Below are positions 53,423-62,441 of a stretch of 64,000 bases of DNA, in pieces (within the stretch, counting starts at the first letter, position 1; each line of letters starts with the position of its first letter). Under the pieces are notes generated by a model that did no database searches, was not told where the DNA came from, and saw nothing but the letters and a program-made list of their open reading frames with translations. The position numbers and the translations under genes were made by a program. Source of the stretch: Streptomyces toxytricini (lineage in GTDB: Bacteria; Actinomycetota; Actinomycetes; Streptomycetales; Streptomycetaceae). Location of the stretch: NCBI RefSeq assembly GCF_014649915.1, contig NZ_BMTY01000008.1:58301-122300 (forward strand), given 5' to 3'.

Positions 53423-54454
53423 GTGGCGGGCATGTTCACTTCCTTGCCTGATCCCCGACTGCGCGCGGGCATCACCGCCGTCGGCAGCATGCTGCCCGAC
53501 GGGGTCCTGTCCTCGGACGCCCTCCAGGAGGAGGTGGCGCGCCGCAGCGGCCTGGCCCTGCCCCCGAGGCTGCTGACGCAGGCCACCGGGATCGCCGCCC
53601 GCCGCGTCGCCGGCGCGGGCGTGTACGCGTCCACGCTCGCCGCGGGCGCTGCCCGCCGGGCCATGGACGCGGCCGGGCTGACCGCCCCCGACATCGACCT
53701 GCTGGTGTTCGCCTCCGCGACCCGCGACATGGTCGAGCCGGCCACCGCGCACATCGTGCAGGCCGAACTGGGCACGCGGGCGCACGCCGTGGACGTCACC
53801 AACGCCTGCAACAGCTTCGTCAACGGCATCGACCTCGCCCGCTCGATGGTCCTGGCCGGGCGGGCCCGGCGGGCCCTGGTCGTCACCGGGGAGACGCCGA
53901 GCCGGGCCGTGCAGTACGAGCCGGCCGACCTCGCCGAACTGCGCGCCGGCTTCGCCGGGTACACGTTCGGCGACGCCGGGGCGGCCGTCGTCGTGGAGGC
54001 GGTCGAGCGGGGCGGGATCCTCGACGTCGACACCGAGACGCACTCGGAGCACTGGGAGGTCGGCGGCATACCGGGCGGCGGCTCGCGCCACCCGCGCGGG
54101 GACGCCTACACCTACTTCCGCGGTGACGGGCACGAGCTGCGCGGCGTGTTCGAGAAGGTCGGGACGGCGGTCATCGACCGGACCCTGCACCGCGCCGGCA
54201 CCGACTGGGACGGCTTCGCGAAGGTGCTCGTGCACCAGGTGACCGTGCCCTACCTGGAGCGGTTCGCCGAGCTGACCGGGGTGCCCGCGGACAAGCTGGT
54301 CGTCACCGTGCCCGAGCTGGGGAACATCGCGAGCGCCACCCTCGGCGTGCAGCTGGACCGGGTGTTCGGAGGGCTGGCGCCCGGCGAGCGGGTGCTGTTC
54401 GTCGGGCTGGGCGGCGGCATCAGCATCATGACGATGGTCTGGGAGAAGTCGTGA
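53423..54454 (+). CDS. KAS III/OleA-like thiolase
   Basis: A 343 residue ketosynthase III-fold enzyme. The nucleophile is Cys129 in DVTNACNSFVNGI, closer to OleA (D-V-S-N-A-C-L-G-x-x-N-G) than to FabH. His lies in VLVHQVTVPYL and Asn in GNIASATLGVQL. A Glu in RDMVEPATAHIVQAEL matches the OleA-type glutamate region. OleA joins two acyl-CoAs head to head to a beta-keto acid. GTG at 53423 or ATG at 53432 may be the start. It overlaps the GT2 gene by four bases and heads a five-gene operon with OleC-like and OleD-like enzymes. Confidence 0.87.
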   Translation: MAGMFTSLPDPRLRAGITAVGSMLPDGVLSSDALQEEVARRSGLALPPRLLTQATGIAARRVAGAGVYASTLAAGAARRAMDAAGLTAPDIDLLVFASATRDMVEPATAHIVQAELGTRAHAVDVTNACNSFVNGIDLARSMVLAGRARRALVVTGETPSRAVQYEPADLAELRAGFAGYTFGDAGAAVVVEAVERGGILDVDTETHSEHWEVGGIPGGGSRHPRGDAYTYFRGDGHELRGVFEKVGTAVIDRTLHRAGTDWDGFAKVLVHQVTVPYLERFAELTGVPADKLVVTVPELGNIASATLGVQLDRVFGGLAPGERVLFVGLGGGISIMTMVWEKS

Positions 54455-55197
54455 GCGGGCACGGCATGTGGGTCGTGGTGCCCGCCCACGACGAGGCGGC
54501 CCGGCTCGGCGCGACGCTGCGGGCGCTGGCCGCGCAGCGGGACCGGGACTTCACGCTGCTGGTCGTCGACAACGCCTCCACGGACGGGACGGGGGACGTC
54601 GCCCGGGCCTTCGCGGCGTCCGCACCGTTCCCCGTGCAGGTCGTCGAGGAGCCGGAGAAGGGCGTCGGATCCGCTGTCGACACCGGGTTCCGGTACGCCA
54701 TCGGCCAAGGGGCGCGGCTGCTGGCCCGCACCGACGCCGACTGCCTGCCCCGGCCGGGCTGGGCGGGCGCGGCGCGGGCCGCGCTGACGGCCCGGCCGGG
54801 CCTGGTGTGCGGGCGGATCACCGCGCGGCGCGACGAGCACGGGCCGCTCGGCCGGGCCGGGTTCGCCGCACTCGTGGGCCTCGCCTCGCTGTTCGGGCGG
54901 CTGCGGCCGCAGCACGTGCGGCGCGGCGAGTTCCGGGCCCCGTACCGGATGCACGCCGGGAACAACATGGCGATCACCGCCGAGCTGTACCTGGCCGTCG
55001 GCGGGATGCCGCGCCGCCCCTCCCCCACCGACCGGCTCTTCCTGAACGCCGTACGCCGCCACACCGACCGGATCAGCCGCTGCCGGTCGATGGTCGTGGA
55101 GAACTCCACGCGCCGGATCCGCGCGTACGGGATCGTCGGCACCGCCCGCTGGTACCTGGACAAGGGCAGCGGCCGCCACGGAACGGACCCCCGCTGA
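54451..55197 (+). CDS. Family 2 glycosyltransferase
   Basis: A 248 residue GT2 (GT-A) enzyme. The nucleotide-sugar region starts VVVPAHDEAARLGATL, followed by VVDNASTDGTG, and the metal-binding DxD is in ARTDADCLPRPGW near residue 98. No transmembrane helix is evident. It is coupled to the OleA-like and AMP-ligase genes (four and one base overlaps), so it probably acts on this cluster's product or a lipid intermediate. Sugar donor unknown. Confidence 0.88.
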   Translation: MSGHGMWVVVPAHDEAARLGATLRALAAQRDRDFTLLVVDNASTDGTGDVARAFAASAPFPVQVVEEPEKGVGSAVDTGFRYAIGQGARLLARTDADCLPRPGWAGAARAALTARPGLVCGRITARRDEHGPLGRAGFAALVGLASLFGRLRPQHVRRGEFRAPYRMHAGNNMAITAELYLAVGGMPRRPSPTDRLFLNAVRRHTDRISRCRSMVVENSTRRIRAYGIVGTARWYLDKGSGRHGTDPR

Positions 55198-56702
55198 TGC
55201 TCGACCGACTCGACCACGCCCTGCGCCGCCGGCCCGACCGGGCGGCCGTCCTCACCTCGACCCGCGGCGGCGCCCCGCGGGTCCGGGCCACCTGCGGCGA
55301 ACTCGCCGACCTGGCCGACGGGTACGCGGCCGCCCTGCACGCGCGGGGGCTGCGGGCCGGCGACACCGTCGGGGTCGCGGTGCGGCCCGGGCCGCGGGCC
55401 CTGGCGGTGCTGCTGGCGCTGTGGCGGCTCGGGCTGCGCGGTGCCGTCCTCGACCCGGGGGCCGGGCCGGAGGTGCTGCGCGCCCGGCTGGCGCTGGCCC
55501 GGCCGTCGCTGGTGCTGGCCGACGCGGCCGCGCAGGCCGCCGCCGGGTGGGCGCGGCCGCTGGCCCGGCGGGCGGCGCTGGCCCTTCCCGATCTGGGGGC
55601 GCTGGGCTGCCCGGTGGCGACCGTCGGGCCGCGGCTGCCGTGGTGCGCGCCCGCGCTGGAGCGGGGCGCCCGGCGGGCCGGGCTGCCCGCAGCGCCCGTC
55701 GGGGACGACGCCGACGCGGTGGTCGTGTTCACCTCCGGGACCACCTCGCAGCCGCGGGCCGTGGTGCACACGCGGGCGAGCCTCGCAGCCGGGATGGAGA
55801 CGGTCGAGGGGCTGTTCGCCGCGGCCGGGGAGGTGTCGCAGCGGCCGGTGCTCGGCGGGACGTTCTTCGTCCTGGTGCCCGCGCTCACCCGCGGCGCACC
55901 GGTCGCCCTTCCGGCCCGGTCGGCGCGGGTGCTGGCCCGGCAGCTGCACCGGCTGCGGCCTGCCGACACCTACCTGACGCCGCCGCGGCTGCGGGAGGCG
56001 CTCGGGGCGGGCGCCCGCTTCCACGGGCGTGTGTGGACGGGCTCGGCGCCCGCCGGCGCCGAACTGCTGGGCCGCGTACGGGGGGCGGGTGCGGCGCAGG
56101 CGTGGGGCGTGTACGCGCTGACCGAGCTGTTCCCGGCGGCGGCCGTCGAGGCCCGGGAGAAGGCCGCGTTCGAGGGCCCCGGCGACCTGGTCGGCGCCCC
56201 GCTGCCGGGCGTACGGGCCGAACCGGACGCGGACGGGCAGCTGCTGCTCTCCGGACCGTCGGCCCGCCACCGCTACCTCGGCGAGGAGCCCGACCCGTGG
56301 GTGCGGACGGGGGACCGGGCGCGATTGGACGCGGCCGGCAGGATCGTACTGGAGGGAAGGATCAAGGACATGGTGCTGCGGCGCGCCGAGAACATCTACC
56401 CGGGCCTGTACGAACCCTCACTGCACGTGCCGGGCGTCGAGCTGGCGGTGCTGGTCGGGGTCCCGGCGGGCGGCGGCCCCGAGGCCGCCGGCGACGAACG
56501 GCTCGTCGCGGTGGTGCAGCCGCGCCGCGGCACGGACCTGCCGCGCCTGCGGGCGGCGCTGTCCGGCCCCCTGCACCGGATGGGCACGGCCCGCCCCGAC
56601 GCGGTCCTGTTCGCCGAGGTCCCCCTGGCGGGCCGCTCCCGCAAACCGGACCGCCCGGCGGCCGCAGCCCTGGCGGCGGCCCGGCTGGAGGACCCCCGAT
56701 GA
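55197..56702 (+). CDS. AMP-dependent synthetase (OleC-like/acyl-adenylating)
   Basis: A 501 residue ANL-superfamily enzyme. The P-loop is VVFTSGTTSQPRAVVHT near residue 180, the YALTE motif is near 305, WVRTGDRARLD is near 370, and the late Lys is in GRSRKPDRPAA. Next to OleA- and OleD-like genes it is best read as OleC-like, forming a beta-lactone from a beta-hydroxy acid, though simple acyl-CoA or acyl-AMP ligase activity cannot be excluded. It is shorter than typical OleC (about 550). ATG at 55197 overlaps the GT2 stop. Confidence 0.85.
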   Translation: MLDRLDHALRRRPDRAAVLTSTRGGAPRVRATCGELADLADGYAAALHARGLRAGDTVGVAVRPGPRALAVLLALWRLGLRGAVLDPGAGPEVLRARLALARPSLVLADAAAQAAAGWARPLARRAALALPDLGALGCPVATVGPRLPWCAPALERGARRAGLPAAPVGDDADAVVVFTSGTTSQPRAVVHTRASLAAGMETVEGLFAAAGEVSQRPVLGGTFFVLVPALTRGAPVALPARSARVLARQLHRLRPADTYLTPPRLREALGAGARFHGRVWTGSAPAGAELLGRVRGAGAAQAWGVYALTELFPAAAVEAREKAAFEGPGDLVGAPLPGVRAEPDADGQLLLSGPSARHRYLGEEPDPWVRTGDRARLDAAGRIVLEGRIKDMVLRRAENIYPGLYEPSLHVPGVELAVLVGVPAGGGPEAAGDERLVAVVQPRRGTDLPRLRAALSGPLHRMGTARPDAVLFAEVPLAGRSRKPDRPAAAALAAARLEDPR

Positions 56703-58210
56703 CGGCCCGCAACACGCCCCGCGGCCCGGAATGCCCCGCCGGGCGGGGGGCCGCTGCCCCGGCGGTGGCGGACGGTACGGCGGTCGGCGCCGCGACACCG
56801 AGGCCTGTCCCGGCGCGGGCCACAGCTCCCAGGAGGGTGCCGGCGGCGCCGGGCGGTACGGCGCCGGCCCCCGCGGCGACGGGCCGTTCGGCGCAGACGC
56901 CCGCCACAGCCGGCGGGCCGGCACCGAGGCCGGCGACGGCAGGGCGCGTGGCCCCGGCCGGCCCAGCCGCAGCGCCTGCACCGGCGGGCGGTACTCCGCC
57001 GGGCCACGCGGCACCGGAGCGTGCGACGGCACGGCGCGGGGCGGCGCCGGAGCGTGTGGCGTCGGGCGGCACGGCGACGCCGGCGAGCGGTACCGCGGCG
57101 CATGCGGCGGCCGGTGATGTCGCGGCGGCGCGGCGGCGGGACCGGCGGGTGTACCTGCGGAGCCATCCCGTGCTGTTCGCGCTGCTCGCCGCCACGCGGG
57201 GGCGCGGGGTGCGTCGGATCGGGCGGACCCTGCTCGTCCACGACGCCGGCGCCTACCGGGAGGCGCTGACGCGGATCCCGCTCGACCGCACCGCCGCCGG
57301 GACCACCGGGGCGGCCGCGCGCGAGGCGCTCGCGGGCGCGGGCGGGGTGCTGTTCGACCAGGAGGGCAGCGGCCACCGCGCCGACCGGCGGGACCTGGCC
57401 GACGGGCTCGGTGCGGCCGGGGTGGAGCGGCTGCGGGCGCTGTGGCGGCCGCTGCTGGCGCAGCGGCTCGCGCCGCTCGGCCGGGGCGGCGAGGTGGACC
57501 TGGTCGCACTGGCCGCCGAGTTGTCCGGCTCGGCGGTGTGCGCACTGCTCGGCTGCGGTGCGGACCCGTCGGCGCTGGCCCGTGCGGCCGCGGCCGCGGC
57601 GGCGGCGTCCGTGCGCGGGCACCTGCCGGGCCCGCCGCGGCCCGGGGCCGGGGCGGCGGCGGCCCGGACCGCCCGGGAGCTGAGGGAGCTGCTGGCCGGA
57701 AGCGGGGCCGACGACGGCGCCCTGGCCGCGATGCTGGCGGTGGCGGCCGTGAACACCACGGTCGCCGCGCTGCCACGGGCGGTCGCCTGGTGCGCCGACG
57801 CCGGTCTGTGGGGGCAGGCCGCCGACCCGGAGCTGCTGCCGCGGCTCGCCGACGAGCTGCTGCGGGTCACCGCTGCCTCGCCGGTGCTGCCGCGGGCGGC
57901 CGCCGACGACGGCACGGCCGGCGGCTGCCCGGTGCGGGCGGGCGACCGGCTCGTCCTGGTCGCCCGGCACGCGGCCGGCGCGCACCGGCGCGGTCCCGAC
58001 GCCCTCGACCCGGTTCCGCCGGCCGAGGCGCACCTGGTGTTCGGGGCGGGCCCGCACGCCTGCCCGGGCGCGCGCCTGGCCCGCGCCCAACTCGCCGACG
58101 TCCTGGCCGGTCTGGCCCCGTACCGGCCGGTCGTGGTGCGGGCCCGCGCGGACCGGCGGGCCGCGCTGCCCGGCTGGCGGGTCCTGACCGTACGGGCGGG
58201 TGCCGCATGA
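56699..58210 (+). CDS. Cytochrome P450-like protein with low-complexity N-terminus
   Basis: A 503 residue frame. The C-terminal part is a P450: K-helix ExxR at Glu386-Arg389 (ELLR), and heme ligand Cys455 in FGAGPHACPGARLA. The I-helix region reads AVNTTVAAL (residues about 350-358), without the usual A-G-x-[D/E]-T, so normal oxygen activation is uncertain. Residues 1 to about 145 are an Ala/Pro/Gly/Thr-rich tract with looser third-position GC. The true start may be later, for example GTG at 57056, which would give about 384 residues, a normal P450 length. Overlaps on both sides place it in the Ole-like operon. Confidence 0.8.
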   Translation: MTARNTPRGPECPAGRGAAAPAVADGTAVGAATPRPVPARATAPRRVPAAPGGTAPAPAATGRSAQTPATAGGPAPRPATAGRVAPAGPAAAPAPAGGTPPGHAAPERATARRGAAPERVASGGTATPASGTAAHAAAGDVAAARRRDRRVYLRSHPVLFALLAATRGRGVRRIGRTLLVHDAGAYREALTRIPLDRTAAGTTGAAAREALAGAGGVLFDQEGSGHRADRRDLADGLGAAGVERLRALWRPLLAQRLAPLGRGGEVDLVALAAELSGSAVCALLGCGADPSALARAAAAAAAASVRGHLPGPPRPGAGAAAARTARELRELLAGSGADDGALAAMLAVAAVNTTVAALPRAVAWCADAGLWGQAADPELLPRLADELLRVTAASPVLPRAAADDGTAGGCPVRAGDRLVLVARHAAGAHRRGPDALDPVPPAEAHLVFGAGPHACPGARLARAQLADVLAGLAPYRPVVVRARADRRAALPGWRVLTVRAGAA

Positions 58211-59139
58211 GCGCCTTCACGGGGGTGGCCGGGCTGCGCGTCGCCGTGACGGGGGCCAGTGGTTTCTGCGGCGGCCACGTCGCCCGCGCCGCGGCGGCGG
58301 CCGGCGCGGACGTGGTGTGCGTGGGGCGCAGGCCCGGCCCCGTCGGGGAGCACCGCTTCTGGGACGCGGCCCGGGAGGTGCCGGACCTGGCCGGCGCGGA
58401 CGTCGTCGTGCACTGCGCGGCGGCGGTCGGCGACCCGGCGCCGGGCTCGCCCGCGGAGGCGGACATGCGGGCGGTGAACGTGGACGGCACCGAGCGGCTG
58501 ACGGCCGCCGCCGGCGGCAGGCCGGTGGTGTGGGTGAGCAGCGCGAGCGTGTACGACCCGCGCCGGGACCGCACCCTGGTCCGCGAGGACCATCCGCGGG
58601 CCGGGCAGCTGAACGCGTACGGCCGCACCAAGGCGGCGGGCGAGGCGCTGGCCCTGGCCGCCGGCGCGGTGGTGCTGCGCCCGCGCGCCGTGTACGGCCC
58701 CGGTGACACCACGCTGCTGCCGCGGATCCTCTCCCGGGTCCGGGCGGGCACCCTGCTGCTGCCCGGGCCGGACGTCCTGCTCAGCCTGACGGCGGTGGAG
58801 AACCTGGCCGACGCCGCGCTCGCGGCCGCGGGCTGGGCCCCGGGCGCGTACAACGTGGCGGACGCGGCCCCGTACGGGCGGGACGACGCGGTACGCCGGT
58901 TCCTGCGGGCGCACGGCGTCCGCGCCCGGATCCGCCACCTGCCGCTGCCGGCGGCACGCGCGGCGGCACGCGCGGCGGAGGCCCTGGCGTCGGCCACCGG
59001 CCGCGAACCCGCCCTGAGCCGCTACGCGGTGGACCAGCTGGCCCACCCGGTCGTCCTGGACCTCGCCCGCGCCCGCGCCCGGGGATGGGCTCCGCACCGC
59101 ACACTGGACGACTACCTGGCCTCCCAGGGGCGGCGTTAG
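58207..59139 (+). CDS. NAD(P)-dependent epimerase/dehydratase, OleD-like SDR
   Basis: A 310 residue extended SDR. The Rossmann motif GASGFCGGHVA is at residues 16-26, catalytic Ser is in SSASVYD near residue 115, and YxxxK is NAYGRTKAAGEAL near residue 137. PRAVYGPGDTTLLPRIL resembles the 3-beta-HSD/OleD subgroup. In ole pathways OleD reduces the beta-keto acid from OleA to a beta-hydroxy acid before OleC acts. ATG at 58207 overlaps the P450 stop. Confidence 0.87.
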   Translation: MSAFTGVAGLRVAVTGASGFCGGHVARAAAAAGADVVCVGRRPGPVGEHRFWDAAREVPDLAGADVVVHCAAAVGDPAPGSPAEADMRAVNVDGTERLTAAAGGRPVVWVSSASVYDPRRDRTLVREDHPRAGQLNAYGRTKAAGEALALAAGAVVLRPRAVYGPGDTTLLPRILSRVRAGTLLLPGPDVLLSLTAVENLADAALAAAGWAPGAYNVADAAPYGRDDAVRRFLRAHGVRARIRHLPLPAARAAARAAEALASATGREPALSRYAVDQLAHPVVLDLARARARGWAPHRTLDDYLASQGRR

Positions 59140-59213
59140 CCGGGCCGAGCCGTCCCCGTTCGGCGCGGCCCCGTTGCGCGGGTGAGGGGGGCGACCGCGG
59201 AAAGGACCTGTCG

Positions 59214-59579
59214 ATGGGCGTGTACGTATCGGTCAGAGGATGGCTGGAGTGCGACGAGACGCAACTCGCCGCCATCCAGGAGATCATCTCGTCCCACGCC
59301 GACGACCACTACTCCCACGGCTGGACCACGCCGCGCCGGCAGGTCAACTGGACCCGTTACGTCTTCTACGGCGCCGACATCCGCGAGTCGGCCCTGGACT
59401 GGTTCACGGACCAGCTCGGGGAGATGGCACAGATCCCGGCCTCCGACGAGGACGGCGACCTCGTCCGGGGCCTGTTCCTCGCCGGCCACGAGGCCGGCGG
59501 GGGGACCGAATGGCAGGTCCGAGACGGCCGGCTCGCCGTCTCGCCCGCCGGCGCCCGGCACCGGTACCTCGACGGGTGA
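59214..59579 (+). CDS. Small hypothetical protein, possibly immunity-like
   Basis: A 121 residue acidic, Trp-rich protein beginning MGVYVSVRGWLECDETQLAAIQ with AAAGGA upstream. Conserved-looking features are SHGWTTPRRQVNWTRYVFYGADI near residue 34 and GLFLAGHEAGGGTEWQV near 90. The style recalls small immunity proteins of polymorphic toxin systems, but no toxin lies nearby. I do not assign a function. It separates the Ole-like operon from the MbtH/LanB-like cluster. Confidence 0.7.
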   Translation: MGVYVSVRGWLECDETQLAAIQEIISSHADDHYSHGWTTPRRQVNWTRYVFYGADIRESALDWFTDQLGEMAQIPASDEDGDLVRGLFLAGHEAGGGTEWQVRDGRLAVSPAGARHRYLDG

Positions 59580-59580
59580 C

Positions 59581-59600
59581 CCCCGCACCGGCCGGCGGGG
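59581..59600 (+). terminator. Weak hairpin after the 121-aa gene
   Basis: CCCCGC (59581-59586) pairs with GCGGGG (59595-59600) around an eight base GC loop, directly after the stop codon. A weak terminator candidate between convergent genes. Confidence 0.3.
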
Positions 59601-59667
59601 CTCGGTTCCCCCGCGCCTCAGCCGCGCCGGCCGGCGTTCGCGTCCCCCGTCCTCCCCGCGGGAGGCG

Positions 59668-59877
59668 TCAGGCGTCCGCCTCGGCCAGGCGGCGGCGCAG
59701 GCTCAGCGGCCGCATGTCCGTCCACACCCGGCCGATGTGGTCCAGGCACTCCTGGCGGGTGCCGGACGCGCCCTCGGCGTGCCAGCCCGCGGGGAGTTCC
59801 CGGTCCGCCCGCCAGATGGAGTACTGCTCCTCGTCGTTGTGCACGACCAGGTAGCGGCCGTCGTCGGTCTCGCTCAT
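59668..59877 (-). CDS. MbtH-like protein
   Basis: A 69 residue MbtH-family protein, a small chaperone or activator of NRPS adenylation domains. The family pattern is intact: N-D-E-E-Q-Y-S-I-W near residue 14, LPAGW near 28, and VWTDMRPLSL at 51-60. GGGAGGACC precedes the ATG. It is divergent from the LanB-like and adenylation-domain genes and is the natural partner of the latter. Confidence 0.93.
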   Translation of the reverse strand: MSETDDGRYLVVHNDEEQYSIWRADRELPAGWHAEGASGTRQECLDHIGRVWTDMRPLSLRRRLAEADA

Positions 59878-59996
59878 CGCGTGGGTCCTCCCGCTCTCGA
59901 TCGGTCGGCCCCCACCCTGCCCCCGCCCGCCGGGCCGGCCATAGGGACAAACGCGCAGAAGGACGGGCGGCCGGTGCTGCCGCTCCTTCCCTGGCG

Positions 59997-60016
59997 GCCG
60001 CCGCCGCGGCGGCGGC
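59997..60016. promoter_or_regulatory. GC-only palindrome in divergent region
   Basis: A perfect 20 bp palindrome of GCC/GGC units lies 83 bases before the LanB-like start, inside the 221 base region (59878-60098) shared with the MbtH-like gene. It may be an operator or simply biased sequence. TAGGGA at 59942-59947 is a possible -10 for the plus strand. Confidence 0.3.
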
Positions 60017-60098
60017 AGTGTTCCGGGCAGCCGGAGCAGGCCGCACGGGCTGCGGGACCGGCAGGTCGAGGCCGGTCAGGCCGGAAGGAGCTCCGCCC

Positions 60099-62441
60099 AT
60101 GTCGGACACACCGCACGACGTGTACCTGCCCGCCGGCGGGTGGCGGCTGTGGGAGCACTTCGCGCTCCGCGGCCCCGGTTTCCCCGCCGAGGGGGTCCTG
60201 CGCACGGCTCCGCCCGGACTGGCCTTCGCCGCCGACAAGTTCGGGCCGGGGGACGCGCTCGCCGGCCCCGAGTGGGACGGCTTCGCCGAGGCCTTCGACG
60301 CCGCGGCCGTCCGTACGTCCGCGCTGCTGCAGGAGGTCGCCGCCGATCCGCGTTTCCGGGCGGCGCTGGCCTGGCAGAACCCGGCCGTGCTGCGCACCGG
60401 CATCGCGCCGTTCCTTGCGTGGACGCCGACCGTGCGGGGCCGTACGAGCATGCCCCGGCAGCGCGAGGAGCTCGTCGCGCACTACTGGCAGCGGTTCTGC
60501 GTCAAGAACGACACGATCGGGTTCTTCGGGCCCGTGGGGTGGGGGCGCTGGGATCCCGCGGCGGACGGCGTGCGGATCGATCCCGGGCCGGGCGGGCTGA
60601 TCGCCGAGTCCCGGGTGTACTTCGCCAGTTGGGCCGTCGACGCGCTCGCCCGGTCGCTGGACTCAGATCCGGCGCTGCGGGTGTGGATCCCGCCGCGGCG
60701 GGTGTCGTTCGTCCGCGCCGACGGCGACCGCGTGCACGTCCCGGGCCGGCCGCCGCAGCCGATCGGCGGCACCGAGCGCGCCGTCCTGGGCCTGTGCGAC
60801 GGAACCAGGCCGGTCGCCGTGATCGCGCAGGAGCTCGGCATCCCGGTGGCGGAGGCGACCGAGGCCGTGCGGTGGCTGCAGGGCCGGCGGTGGGTGCACT
60901 GGCGGCTGGAGGTCCCCACCGGCACGTACCCGGAGCGGGAGCTGCGGGCGGTCCTGGAGCGGGTCGGCGACCCGGCGGTGCGCGAGCCGGCGCTGGCGAA
61001 GCTGGCGGTGCTGGAGCGCGGCCGGGACGCCGTCCAAGCCGCCGGCGCCGACGCCGACGCGCTGACCGCCGCGATCACCGCGCTGGAGGCGGACTTCGCC
61101 GCGCTCACCGCGACCGCCGCCCAGCGGTCCAAGGGCGAGCGGACGGCGCCCTGCCGGGGCCTGGTGTACTCCGACTGCCGGCGCGCCGCGACCGCCTCCC
61201 TGCCCACCGCGCTGCTCACCGAACTGACCCCGCTCGCACAGTGCCTGACCTCGGCCCGCTGGCTGACGAACCGGTTCGCCGACCGGGTCCGGGCACGGCT
61301 GCGCACCGTGTACGAGCAGCTCGGCTCAGACGGCGGCCGGGTCGACCTCGGGCGGATGTGGCTGGCCTGCCTGCCGTCCCCGTACCCGGAGGCCGACCGG
61401 GACCTGGACGCCGTACAGGCGGAGCTGCGCGCGAAGTGGGCGCGCGTCCTGGACGTCCCGGAGGGGGCGCGGCGGGTGCGCGTGTCGTCGGAGTCGATCG
61501 CCGGCCGGGTGCGGGAGGAGTTCGAGGAGCCGGGCGGCGGCTGGTCGCTGGCCCGCTACTTCAGCCCCGACGTGCTGCTGCTCGCCGACGGCGCGGAGGC
61601 GGTGGCGCGCGGCGACTTCGACACGGTGCTCGGCGAGATGCACTGCGCCCTCAACACGACGGGCGCGTCCCTGTTCGTCCACCAGCACCCGGACCGGGCC
61701 GAGCTGGTCGCCGAGACGAGCCGGGACTTCCCGGGGCCGCGGCTGCTGCCGATGCTGCCGAAGGAGCTGCCGCTGAAGTGGTCGGCGCGCAGCAGGCCGT
61801 CCCTGGACCGGCCGCAGGACTACCTGGTGTCCCTGGTCGACGACACCGGGGACCCGTACCGGCCGCGGACGGTGGCCTGCGCGGACGTGGCGGTGGAGGA
61901 CCGGGAGGGCCGGCTGGTCGCGGTCCTGCCCGACGGCGCGGTCTTCGACCTGCTCGACGCGTACGCCAACACGCTCACGCAGCGGGTCATGGACCGGTTC
62001 ACGCTCCGCCCGGAGGGCGACCACACGCCGCGGATCACCATCGACCGGATGGTGGTGGCGCGCGAGACGTGGTCGTTCCCCGCCGGCGGGCTCGGCTTCG
62101 CCGACGACAAGTCGGAGGCGCGCCGGTTCGTCCGGGCCCGGCAGTGGCAGCGGGAGCACGACCTGCCGCGGTTCGTGTTCGTGGTGTCGCCGACCGAACC
62201 CCGGCCGTTCTACGTGGACTTCGAGAGCCCGGTGTACCTCAACATCCTGGCGAAGGCCGTGCGCCGGCTGGCGCGGAAGGACCCCGCCGCGAAGCTCAAG
62301 GTGAGCGAGATGCTGCCGACGCCGGAGCAGGCGTGGCTTACCGACGACCGGGGCGCCGCGTACACGTCCGAGCTGCGGTTCGTCGCCGTCGACCGGACGG
62401 CCGTCGAGCAGGCGGCTGCCGGGGCCGGGGCGGGTGCGTGA
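60099..62441 (+). CDS. LanB-like protein (lantibiotic dehydratase N-terminal type)
   Basis: A 780 residue protein resembling the glutamylation part of class I lantibiotic dehydratases, which attach glutamate from glutamyl-tRNA to Ser/Thr. Features include LAWQNPAVLRTGIAPFL near residue 95, RQREELVAHYWQRFCVKNDTIGFFGPVGWGRW near 130, and the late PRITIDRMVVARETWSFP near 650. Full LanB enzymes are about 1000 residues with a C-terminal elimination domain; that domain appears to be missing. This length fits split LanBs of thiopeptide pathways or PEARL-type aminoacyl-tRNA ligases. GGAAGGAG eight bases upstream supports ATG 60099. The adenylation-domain gene is coupled to it. No precursor peptide is visible in the window. 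Confidence 0.82.
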   Translation: MSDTPHDVYLPAGGWRLWEHFALRGPGFPAEGVLRTAPPGLAFAADKFGPGDALAGPEWDGFAEAFDAAAVRTSALLQEVAADPRFRAALAWQNPAVLRTGIAPFLAWTPTVRGRTSMPRQREELVAHYWQRFCVKNDTIGFFGPVGWGRWDPAADGVRIDPGPGGLIAESRVYFASWAVDALARSLDSDPALRVWIPPRRVSFVRADGDRVHVPGRPPQPIGGTERAVLGLCDGTRPVAVIAQELGIPVAEATEAVRWLQGRRWVHWRLEVPTGTYPERELRAVLERVGDPAVREPALAKLAVLERGRDAVQAAGADADALTAAITALEADFAALTATAAQRSKGERTAPCRGLVYSDCRRAATASLPTALLTELTPLAQCLTSARWLTNRFADRVRARLRTVYEQLGSDGGRVDLGRMWLACLPSPYPEADRDLDAVQAELRAKWARVLDVPEGARRVRVSSESIAGRVREEFEEPGGGWSLARYFSPDVLLLADGAEAVARGDFDTVLGEMHCALNTTGASLFVHQHPDRAELVAETSRDFPGPRLLPMLPKELPLKWSARSRPSLDRPQDYLVSLVDDTGDPYRPRTVACADVAVEDREGRLVAVLPDGAVFDLLDAYANTLTQRVMDRFTLRPEGDHTPRITIDRMVVARETWSFPAGGLGFADDKSEARRFVRARQWQREHDLPRFVFVVSPTEPRPFYVDFESPVYLNILAKAVRRLARKDPAAKLKVSEMLPTPEQAWLTDDRGAAYTSELRFVAVDRTAVEQAAAGAGAGA

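Noticed and set aside
50048..54235. Minus-strand open frame of about 1395 codons
   Set aside because: Antisense to clearly coding permease, ATPase and thiolase genes; caused by high GC third positions, with no domain recognisable.
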